Below, piece after piece: positions 55,801 to 61,888 of a stretch of 64,000 bases of DNA. How positions within the stretch are numbered: the first letter of the stretch is position 1; the number at the start of each line of letters is the position of its first letter. The DNA is from Siphonodentalium dalli (Eukaryota; Mollusca; Scaphopoda; Gadilida; Siphonodentaliidae), in the NCBI GenBank assembly GCA_032622095.1, contig CP136065.1, forward strand, positions 51,269,949 to 51,333,948. The letters are read 5' to 3'. The notes below the pieces were generated by a model. It made no database searches and was not told where the DNA came from. It saw nothing but the letters and a program-made list of their open reading frames with translations. The translations under genes were made by a program, and so were the position numbers.

Positions 55801-56064
55801 AGGTCACGACCTTAGTCGACTACATGTATAATTGATTATTTTATAATTGTATGATAAAATATGATCAACATATTAGCCCAAGCATACAGAATTGCTAAGT
55901 ACTGAGATAAATTATTAATACACACCTTTTCCGAGACCAGAAGAAGCACCAGTAATTACAACAACCTTATTCTTTAAGTCAGCACGTTTCCGTGGCCTCA
56001 AAATCACATAGAGAATATAGAGACCTAAAGAGGCTATTCCAACATTTCGCAAATTGGGCTGCAT
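40624..56064 (-). CDS. DHRS7B: DHRS7B, complete coding region in six exons
   Basis: Exons 55926-56064, 50998-51101, 49840-50053, 48491-48583, 46677-46829 and 40624-40835 join with consistent phases into 304 residues (human protein 325). The N-terminus has a hydrophobic anchor (residues about 8-22) followed by RPRKR. Then come the Rossmann TGASSGLGK (38-46), NNAG (118-121), catalytic Ser171 in AISSIQG, and Tyr184/Lys188 in [13 protein letters not shown] and the C-terminal MVKRARKE also match DHRS7B. Known role: NADPH-dependent acyl/alkyl-DHAP reductase (PexRAP) of ether-lipid synthesis in the peroxisome and ER membrane. Introns are 4.8, 0.9, 1.3, 1.7 and 5.8 kb and are full of mobile elements. 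Divergent from USP22, convergent with TMEM11. DHRS7 and DHRS7C are the nearest alternatives; NNAGISYRG and SSIQGK favour DHRS7B. Confidence 0.95.
40913..41072. mobile_element. Mariner-like palindromic MITE F3
   Basis: CAGTAACGCTCAAAGTAATC and its inverse, preceded by TA. Lies 78 bp upstream of DHRS7B exon 6 in transcript terms, within intron 5. Confidence 0.7.
41080..42045. other. Intron 5 sequence without further gene
   Basis: A block at about 41210-41350 (TTTACAAACTTTAATAATTTT, GAGTGCCTTGGGTTCCTTAG) resembles 49500-49600 (TTTTACAAACTTCTATAATT, CCTTGAGTACC), so it is another old dispersed repeat. The 92-residue - strand frame at 41188-41466 has no recognisable domain. Confidence 0.4.
42046..42260. 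mobile_element. TTAA MITE, family PB-A
   Basis: TTAACCCTTTCATGATGGGA at the left and CCAGTCATCGAAGGATTAA at the right, with TTAA at both edges. Inside, CCAATGCATTCTCTTATATA pairs with TATATAAGAGAATGTATTGG in a long hairpin. Also contains AAAGATCCCGTGCCAGTGCA, shared (inverted) with the 56 kb copy. Confidence 0.8.
42440..42730 (-). repeat. Dispersed repeat family G, copy 4 (inverted)
   Basis: GGTGGGTATGCTGTTAAAAT, CATAAACAGTATGTTATTGTC and CAGAACCTGGCTTTTG mirror 3700-4010. Confidence 0.65.
42770..43136 (+). mobile_element. Helitron-like element ending in hairpin + CTAG|T
   Basis: The sequence has repeated TGACCTTGACCTTGAAAC and TGACCTTGGGTGATAT motifs like unit 30610-31194. It ends with a perfect hairpin CCCGCCAGTGGCGGG (43110-43124), 8 bases (CTAATCTG), then CTAG (43133-43136) and T. 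That is a canonical Helitron 3' terminus on the + strand. The 5' TC end is not resolved, so the start is approximate. Confidence 0.6.
43140..43708. other. Intron 5 spacer
   Basis: No coding or repeat signal beyond general AT-richness. Confidence 0.35.
43717..44957. mobile_element. hAT element with 8-bp target duplication and BED remnant
   Basis: TIRs share CAGGGTTGTCAA and then diverge into clusters of GGTACCGG-type subterminal repeats at both ends. ATTCCAAC is duplicated at 43709-43716 and 44958-44965. Length 1241 bp. A + strand frame near the centre-left (44147-44344) encodes a truncated BED finger; the RNase H-like catalytic core is missing, so this is a deletion derivative. It lies in DHRS7B intron 5. 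Confidence 0.92.
44147..44344 (+). pseudogene. Truncated BED-finger transposase N-terminus
   Basis: Starting at the ATG of [19 protein letters not shown], it contains [20 protein letters not shown], the C-x2-C half of a BED finger, and stops at TAA after about 65 residues. The paired H...H of the finger and all catalytic parts are absent. The open frame extends upstream to 44033, but the context favours this ATG. Confidence 0.6.
45173..46010 (-). mobile_element. Pearl/HINE-like element type D with 347-bp tandem duplication
   Basis: Head hairpin CCCCCGACTTGAAGTCGGCGGG (45177-45198), TATATAGTCGACGTC and CCGTCCGTCC are followed by modules. TGTTCAGCAACCGCTGGGCA occurs at 45321 and 45668 (period 347), and each module has GAGTTATGGCCC. 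Frames of about 100-129 residues across it repeat with the module and are not genes. Confidence 0.7.
46470..46650 (+). mobile_element. Pearl/HINE-like 3' end beside DHRS7B exon 5
   Basis: GCATACCAAATTTCATCACG, GGATGGATGGACAG and CCAGTATACC lead into the terminal hairpin 46617-46643 (CCCCTCCCCATC/GATGGGGGG) and TATAATCATC. Its end lies about 25-30 bp from the exon 5 donor. Confidence 0.65.
46677..46829 (-). CDS. DHRS7B: DHRS7B exon 5 (catalytic YxxxK)
   Basis: Acceptor CTCTGTTTCAG, donor GTTAGT (weaker than GTAAGT). Completes Tyr184 across the junction with exon 4, then encodes [20 protein letters not shown] and [17 protein letters not shown]. Confidence 0.95.
47000..47550 (+). repeat. Direct duplication of about 165 bp in intron 4
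   Basis: Blocks 47010-47175 and 47395-47550 share ATAGCAATTTATACATTTAT, GGGTCAGACCATTTGTCATG and TATAAATCTTCCAGAAATTT, separated by about 215 bp. Confidence 0.75.
47678..47918. mobile_element. Family P MITE, short form, perfect 8-bp duplication
   Basis: CAAGCCTTGAAATAGGGTGT ... inverse, with CCCATGTG at 47670-47677 and 47919-47926. Inserted in DHRS7B intron 4. The left hairpin has lost part of its loop. Confidence 0.9.
48491..48583 (-). CDS. DHRS7B: DHRS7B exon 4 (catalytic serine)
   Basis: Acceptor TTATATTATAG, donor GTGAGT. Encodes [20 protein letters not shown] and [10 protein letters not shown]; Ser171 is the second serine of AISS. Confidence 0.95.
48695..48955. mobile_element. TTAA MITE, family PB-A (left end eroded)
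   Basis: Two hairpins of GCCAATGCATTCTCTTATAT paired with ATATAAGAGAATGCATTGGC and its relatives. The right end CCAGTCATGAAAGGGTTAA is intact (TTAA at 48951); no left TTAA is clear. Confidence 0.7.
48960..49837. other. Intron 3 sequence
   Basis: AT-rich. Apart from the dispersed block at 49500-49600 (related to 41210-41350), nothing is seen. Confidence 0.4.
49840..50053 (-). CDS. DHRS7B: DHRS7B exon 3 (NNAG motif)
   Basis: Acceptor AAACTGTTTTTCAG, donor GTAAGT. Encodes [34 protein letters not shown] and [19 protein letters not shown]. Phase 0 at its 5' edge, so exon 2 joins without a split codon. Confidence 0.96.
50075..50326. mobile_element. TTAA MITE, family PB-C, perfect 18-bp TIR
   Basis: TTAACCCTTTACCCAACA and TGTTGGGTAAAGGGTTAA are exact inverses, with TTAA at each edge. 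Its 5' part carries a near-perfect hairpin, GTGCCAATGCATTCTCTTAT with ATAAGAGAATGCATTGGCAC, shared with family PB-A. Sits 22 bp from the acceptor of DHRS7B exon 3, in intron 2. Confidence 0.9.
50510..50909. mobile_element. Family P MITE, long form
   Basis: Hairpins at 50510-50596 and 50780-50880, central ATTTTATCTTCTGCAAATTA. Right end CATTCTGCAAATGTCAGACA. Lies in intron 2. Confidence 0.7.
50998..51101 (-). CDS. DHRS7B: DHRS7B exon 2
   Basis: Acceptor TAAATCTGTTTGCAG, donor ACG|GTAAAT. Completes Ala47 and encodes [20 protein letters not shown] and [14 protein letters not shown]; the CGRR arginines follow beta-2 as in NADP-dependent SDRs. Confidence 0.95.
51140..51590. repeat. Dispersed duplicate of 25010-25330 and 27960-28060
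   Basis: The first part matches 25010-25330. From about 51484 (TTAATGGTGGACCCCATTCA) it matches 27965-28060 and then breaks off at about 51585 where a type D element is inserted. Confidence 0.7.
51590..52598 (+). mobile_element. Pearl/HINE-like element type D inserted in type C
   Basis: Modules with AGTTATCATCCGGAAACC (about 52152, 52315, 52479) and ACCAAATTTGGTTTGAATCTG lead to a GGAC/GGGC tract (52500-52550), CTATTTTAATAGT and the terminal hairpin 52569-52594. Flanking type C sequence (CGAACCCATTTTAA | CAAATATGTAACCCAG) is continuous in the 28050 copy, which marks the insertion. Confidence 0.7.
52600..54270 (+). mobile_element. Pearl/HINE-like element type C
   Basis: Module order is as at 28040-29500, then a (GGAC)n tract at 54184-54225 and the terminal hairpin at 54241-54270 (CTCCACCGGAGAC/GTCTCAGGTGAG). 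Internal tandem duplications occur at 53105-53218 (about 57 bp) and 53329-53414 (about 43 bp). A T/A-rich low-complexity stretch covers 53715-53900. Confidence 0.7.
54590..55345 (+). repeat. Tandem modules of about 155-165 bp with CCAAGATGGC...GCCATG
   Basis: Units contain AAATCCAAGATGGC, a short centre and GCCATGTTTTT (54600, 54925, 55080, 55230), plus TGGCTCCCATCTAGTGGTCA and GATCCATATGAAGTTTG. Intron 1 of DHRS7B. Confidence 0.75.
55346..55690. mobile_element. AT-rich TIR element with TTAAGCGTAAT motifs
   Basis: TTCACATTTAATAGCTAATTA at the left and its inverse at 55660-55680. Many internal copies of CTTAAGTGTAAT/ATTACGCTTAAG on both strands. It interrupts a tandem module between AAGTTT and AAGTTTGG, giving a probable short duplication AAGTTT (about 55328 and 55692). 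Confidence 0.65.
55926..56064 (-). CDS. DHRS7B: DHRS7B first coding exon
   Basis: ATG at 56064-56062; donor AAAAG|GTGTGT. Encodes [33 protein letters not shown] and [13 protein letters not shown]. The ATG lies one base after a strong acceptor-like TTTTTCTCTTTCAG (ending 56066), so an upstream, probably untranslated, exon is likely. Confidence 0.92.
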
Positions 56065-56104
56065 TCTGAAAGAGAAAAATAAATATGAAAATTGGCTCAG
56101 TTTT

Positions 56105-56370
56105 TAACCCTTTAATCACGGGATTTTCCCGATTTTTTTGGCGAACATCCTGTGCTAATGCATTCTCTTATATATGCAAGGCTTCATATGGCAGTCTTGA
56201 ATATATAAGAGAATGCATTGGCCTAACAATATCTACCTAGACCTTGTAAGCCAGTGCATTCTCTTATATATGCGAGGTTTGCCATGGGAGACTTGCAAAT
56301 ATAAGAGAACGCACTGTCACAGGATCTTTAATGCTGCACCAGCTATGCTCCTGTCATGGAAGTGATAAAT
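56105..56370. mobile_element. TTAA MITE, family PB-A (right end eroded)
   Basis: TTAACCCTTTAATCACGGGA at the left and, at the right, GCTCCTGTCATGGAAGTGAT without TTAA. Two internal hairpins with GCATTCTCTTATATATGC. It lies immediately upstream of DHRS7B's first coding exon. Confidence 0.65.
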
Positions 56371-58169
56371 ATGTATACATGTATACAGTTGTAATGCATG
56401 CAGGATGTGAAGATGAAATTCATCACACAAATACATGTATTTGTCACTGCAAATGTTTTGTCACTGCAAATGTTTTATGGTAAGCCTTTTTCATATATAT
56501 TCATTATTTGAAGGGTAAATATTTGTGAAGGCAAATATATTACGCTGAAGCGCAAATAATAGCAGTTATCGTACATAATTATGCTGTAGTACAAATCTTT
56601 GTGCTGGTGTAAAGTCATTAAAGATGAAGTGCAAATAATATATGCTAAGTCCAAATTACCTCTATATACAAATTGTCAGCTCCGATAGCTTAGCCGTTTC
56701 GGTATAAACGATCAGTGTGCACAGGTAGATAAAAGCCAATTGCGTGAGCCTTTCAAGTTTGACACTGCATGCCGCTAGTTAACATTAACTATTCAGACTG
56801 CATAATCCATGATGGAACATTAAATCGTCATAACTTCAGTTACGGGTGGCCTATCACAAAAATCTTTTGGGCACCATGCTCAGTGGATTAGTCGCGATCG
56901 ATAAGGATAAAAAAATTCTAGACCAGAGTAATCCTTTAAATGATTGTATTGGGGTACGTTAAGCGCAATTCAATTTCATTTGTGTACAACTAATTACTTG
57001 AGCGCTTAATTAAGCACAATTATTTCATAAATGTGAAAACAGCCTCCCATAGTAATGATCACTGTGTAACATATCGGCACTACCTACGTTCTTGTCTGGC
57101 AGCTAGCCGATTCGAGATTCAATTGATGTTGACATCAGCTCCCCGATTTGATATCAGATTTCGAATCTGCTGACAAGTGTCGATTCGCATGGCCCTAGGA
57201 CAAGTGAGATAACATAAAAACTTTCTTACATTTGGTGTAGCCCCCCCCCACCCCCCACCCCCAACTGATGCCACCTATGATTAACATTATACAATTATCG
57301 AATTGTTTCGAGGTTGACATGAGGAATTGTAGGCCGTAGGCCGAGGTGAATGTTGACTTCCAAGGGCTGACGATTCCTTGTGTCAACCAAGAAGCAATGC
57401 GATAACTGTTTTATTATATGAAATGCACTTTGATTGGACAAGACATTATGATGTTGAACATTGCTGGGAAAAAATGATCTAATTTTATGGGTAATGCAAT
57501 GACTATCGGGTAATTATTTAGTTGAAACTTCACATGTGGGTATATATGGCAATGACCTATCACCGGCCGCCGTGGAAACCCATTCAAGGTATAGGCCCGG
57601 GGATATCATAGGGGTCACATGACCTTGGAGGCCATCTTGGATTTGCTTTAATTTATGTTTTATGTCATATCCTAGTTTATTACCATTTTCCTCATTTCTG
57701 GTCGCGTTTTCGATCGCCTTGGCCATTTTGAATGTGTGATACTCATCAACTCGAAACCATGTGATTTCCCACCGTGATACTATAAGTACTGAATTTGATA
57801 GCATTGCCTTTCGGTTCCAAATTTAATAACGTGAACCCTCTTGAAAATATACAGCAGTATTATACAATAGTAAATAAATATAACATATATCGATCGCATC
57901 CCACCATCAGTGAATTATATATAATCAACAGTGTATTCTGGCTTGGACTGTACTCATAAACTTCAGGAGTAGCATGACCTTGACTGACCATTCTTCTAAA
58001 TTGTCAGCATACACCAGCACTATAGAAACTAACCGAACCCCCTTAATTAATGCAACAAAACATTAAAATTACATCCCTTATACCAGATGCACTCTCGAAT
58101 TCGCATAAATGCGCTATTGGCAGCGACTGGGTGACTCGTATTTATGCGAGATTAGCAGCGACAGAGTTA
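56371..58169. other. Intergenic/5' region without recognised gene
   Basis: AT-rich, with a C-rich tract at 57241-57262. Could hold the untranslated first exon of DHRS7B; I could not identify it. A 96-residue - strand frame at 57514-57804 has no known domain. Confidence 0.4.
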
Positions 58170-58443
58170 AAAATGTTCAGACGACCACGATTCAATTGTA
58201 AGTGGAGGAATCGGGCCTGATAAATCGTGGAGTTTCTTCACATGATCCCGATGTCGTTGCAGATGAGGATATCGTGGGTTGTTCGTAGGTCATGGTCAAT
58301 CATCTATGATTTGTACGTACACACGACTGCGATTCTGTCGTAAGTGGAGCTAACCATGCAATGATACACCACGATTTTGTATCTAAAAGTCAAACAGTGC
58401 TTGATATCACAGTTACTGGACATAAAGTCCCAAAAATAAGGTT
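58170..58443. mobile_element. PIF/Harbinger-like MITE family E, truncated copy 1
   Basis: GTTCAGACGACCACGATTCA and ACACACGACTGCGATTCTG match the family; the right TIR is missing. Confidence 0.6.
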
Positions 58444-58446
58444 TTA

Positions 58447-60051
58447 GTGAACGTTCAGACGACCACGATCCAATCGTAAGTGGAGGAATTGGGCCCAACA
58501 AAATCGTGGATAGTTTGTTCACACGATTGCGATGTCGTCGTACATGATAATATCATAGGTTGTTCATAAAGCATGTGATTAGGGATCTGCGAATCGGGGA
58601 TTTTGCATCGAATCAAATCTCGATATCGAATCTCCTTCCTGATATCGACATCGAATCGAATCTCGAATTGAATCAGCTAGTGATTGACATTGTTTAACAG
58701 TGTGTACTTCGGTGTCTCATGACAAAAAACTGCAAAATTCACTAGATAACAATGTTAATCTCCTTAAACATCCGTTGGAACTCGTGTTTTATTTTAGGAA
58801 AATCGTGACATAGGCAAGTCACTCTCAGTCTCATGGAGGATTTGGGATATGTTGCATTTAATTTCTATCTAGCTGTGTCATGGCGAACATGACACAAGAA
58901 ATGACAGTAAGACACTTAAAGACAGTTCAATTAACGTATGCAAACTCCATGGAATGGAAGTCACTTGTCTACATTATTTAATAAAGATAATAAAGATTTG
59001 GCACAAGTGGACATGGGTACACCGTTCAGCTATATTATTGTTGTAGTCCGATTCCAATGGTAGTTAGCTGTTAAACTGTTCACCCCACAATAGATCAAAC
59101 ATCTACATCACATATTCACAGTAGTTGTCTTCTCGGAGGAGGTCCCAGAAAACAGACACAAATTACATGTGTTAAATGTTAACAAGATTCAACGGATCGA
59201 AACTTGGTGCAACGCGCTTGATTTCTTGGGAAACAGAAACTGAAAGTATTAAATTTATAGGAATTCTGCCAGCAGTGTCGCAGATAACTGGTCGCGCACG
59301 ATGACATCCATTTAAGAACGTAGTTGACTGATTGTTCTTAGGTTTCTCACCGTTTCTGTTCATTCCAATCTATGCTTTGTCGCTCATAACGGCGGCTGCC
59401 ATTGAATTTTATTCATATAATCTGAATTGGATATCTCAAGTTCTAAAGATAAGGTGATCAATTGAGTTCCGCATCTAGCGATCACGCACCGTGTAGACAA
59501 TTTACATAGTGGCCATACATTACAAATATGCGCCGATTGAACACCGTCAAGGTTGCGATCGAAGCACATAATTTGCATAATGCATGTCTATTCTGAACGG
59601 CATACATTCAAAACTACCTACGTTGGCTAACTTGGCAACTTTGTGCTTCAATTTTTGTGAGTTCAGGTCATTTGGCATGTGTAATTTAGATGCGAAAAAC
59701 GAGATTACACCAAAGTAACACCGATTTGAAAATATCCGAATCAGCGGATCGATTCGGTGTCGATCTCGAATCGGGTACCCGATATCGACATCAAATCTTG
59801 AATATTCGCAGGTCCCTACATGTGATTGACTACCCTGCGATCTTTCCACCCACGATTTTTACGACTGCGATTATGTCGCAAGTGGAGGTATCCAAGGATA
59901 CGACACAATTTTTAACCTGAAATCAAACAGTGCTTGATATTATTTTACGACTTGCGATTTTGACGTGAGCATGCGCAGTGTAATTACCGGTTACTTCCTA
60001 TGACGGAAATCCTTCCACTTACGATTGAATCATGGTCGTCTGAACGTTCAC
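58447..60051. mobile_element. PIF/Harbinger-like MITE family E copy 2, split by a hAT
   Basis: TIR GTGAACGTTCAGACGACCAC / GTGGTCGTCTGAACGTTCAC-type, with TTA at both edges (58444-58446 and 60052-60054). Removing the nested hAT and one target copy leaves about 358 bp, the size of the other copies. Confidence 0.8.
58580..59818. mobile_element. Nested hAT element with perfect 8-bp duplication
   Basis: TIRs TAGGGATCTGCGAATCGG and, inverted, TAGGGACCTGCGAATATT. CATGTGAT flanks both ends (58572-58579 and 59819-59826). Subterminal clusters of CGAATCG and GATATCGA on both sides. Length 1239 bp. No transposase domain is recognisable, so non-autonomous. Confidence 0.92.
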
Positions 60052-60056
60052 TTAAT

Positions 60057-60120
60057 CAAATTCATAAATCGGTATCCTGATAAAGATACTTTATTAGGAT
60101 ACCGATTTATAAATTCAATT
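60057..60120. repeat. Hairpin between family E copies
   Basis: CATAAATCGGTATCCTGATA pairs with TATTAGGATACCGATTTATA; arms about 27 bp. Confidence 0.8.
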
Positions 60121-60213
60121 AAATCCTTATTCGCGATCTTGCAGTGAGCATACACAGTCCAACTACCAATGATGGAAAACATTCCACTCCCGATTGAATC
60201 GTGGTCTAACTAA

Positions 60214-60581
60214 GTGAACGTTAAGACGACCACGATACAATCGTACGTGGAGGAATCGGGGCCCCGACAAGACTGTGGATAGTTTGTTCACACGATTGCG
60301 ATATCGTTGTACATGATGATATTGTAGGTTGTTCCTAAAGCATGTGATTGACTACCCTATGATCATTTTCAGCCACGATTATTACGTACACACGACTGCG
60401 ATTACGTCCAAAGTGGAGGTAGCCAAGGATACGCCAAGATTTCGCATCTAAAATCAAACAGTGCTTGATATTATTTTTTGACTTGCGACATTGTCGTGAG
60501 CATGCGCAATCCAACTATCGGTTACTTCACACGACGGAAATCTTTCCACTTACGATTGAATCATGGTCGTCTGAACGTTCG
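60214..60581. mobile_element. PIF/Harbinger-like MITE family E copy 3
   Basis: GTGAACGTTAAGACGACCAC to GGTCGTCTGAACGTTCG. Flanked by TAA (60211-60213) and TTA (60582-60584). Includes CATGTGATTGACTACCCTAT, the site into which the 58580 hAT inserted in copy 2. Confidence 0.75.
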
Positions 60582-60585
60582 TTAA

Positions 60586-60873
60586 GTGTACGTTCAAACG
60601 ACCACGATACAATCGTAAGTGGAAAGATTTCCGTCGTAGGAAGTAACCGGTAGTTGGACTGCGCATGCTCACGTCAAAATCGTAGGTGATAAAATAATAT
60701 CAAGCGCTGTTTGATTTTAGATGCGAAACTAGGGTAGTCAATCACATGCTTTAGGAACAACCTACGATATCATAATGCACGACGACATCGCAATCATCTG
60801 AACAAACTATCCACGATCTCGTCAGGCCTGATTCCTACACTTACGATTGAATCGTGGTCGTCTGAACGTACAC
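60586..60873. mobile_element. PIF/Harbinger-like MITE family E copy 4
   Basis: GTGTACGTTCAAACGACCAC and GTGGTCGTCTGAACGTACAC with TAA at 60583-60585 and 60874-60876, a perfect 3-bp duplication of the PIF/Harbinger type. Confidence 0.8.
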
Positions 60874-60876
60874 TAA

Positions 60877-61239
60877 GTGTACTTTCAGACGACCACGATA
60901 CAATCGTAAGTGAAGTGGAAAGATTTCCGTCGTAGGATTAAGTAACCGGTAGATGGAGTGCGCATGCTCACGTCAAAATCGTAGGTAAAAAAATAATAGC
61001 AGACAGTGTTTGATTTTAGTTGCGATATCGTGGCGTATCCTTGCCATGGTTACCTCCACTTGCGACGTAATCGCAGCCGTGTGTACGTAAAAATTGTAGC
61101 TGGAAATGGTCGTAGGGTAGTCAATCACATGCTTTAGAACAACCTACGATATCATAATGCACGTGACATCGCAATCGTCTGAACAAACTATCCACGATCT
61201 CGTCGGGCCCGATTGTATCGTGGTCGTCTGAACGTTCAC
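60877..61239. mobile_element. PIF/Harbinger-like MITE family E copy 5
   Basis: Begins GTGTACTTTCAGACGACCAC directly after the TAA shared with copy 4 and ends CGTCTGAACGTTCAC before TTA. Further family fragments follow to 61333. Confidence 0.75.
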
Positions 61240-61339
61240 TTAATAGTTAGACCACGATTCAATCGGGAGTGCAATATTTTCCATCATTGGTAGTTGAACT
61301 GTGTATCGTGGTCCTCTGACAGTACACTAAAACAATAAT

Positions 61340-61768
61340 GTCAATGTGCACGAAATTAGGCGTCCTCAGGGTGGTGACCAGAGTCCCATCAATGATCAAT
61401 CACGACGTCCCCAGGCCGGCAGGTGCTTTCGCGATTTTTCTAATTCAAATTCGGATAAATCGAACTTTTGCAATGTGACAATTGAATAATAATCATGAGG
61501 TGTAATCTAATGTGTGAAAATATATAAGTAAGAACCTAAGACAATGGTAATTTCAAACGTAAAACAGATCCAAACTTTGGAATTTAATTGACGGCGGTGT
61601 TTGTTTACACTTGAAAAGCACGTGGATTGCCACCGGATATAACGCTCGTGTATGCGCAATTAATTGTTTGGATTCTCATTCTGCGCATGTTGAGAGATTG
61701 AGAAGCTCGGGAATCCATTCATTTTCAGCGATGAAAAACTACAAAAATACCAACTGTTCCTCGAAGTT
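61340..61768 (+). promoter_or_regulatory. Presumed USP22 promoter and 5' UTR
   Basis: Unique sequence just upstream of the USP22 start, after the MITE cluster ends. It contains an E-box CACGTG (61619-61624) and CTGCGCATGTTG (61681), close to an NRF1 half-site. An in-frame TGA at 61691-61693 precedes the start. No TATA box is obvious; transcription start not determined. Confidence 0.4.
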
Positions 61769-61888
61769 ATGAGTTTGGATGGCTGCTCACACCTAAGAAT
61801 ATTCAAGGCATCCAGGGGAACCGACCCCTTCAAAATAATACATTCTTTCTTTGTCGCGTGTTCCTCTGCGGAAGACCGACGCCGAAAG
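61769..61888 (+). CDS. USP22: USP22 exon 1 (start codon)
   Basis: ATG 61769-61771 is the first Met after an in-frame TGA (61691). Encodes MSLDGCSHLRIFKASRGTDP and FKIIHSFFVACSSAEDRRRK. Donor AAG|GTGATT. Confidence 0.85.
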
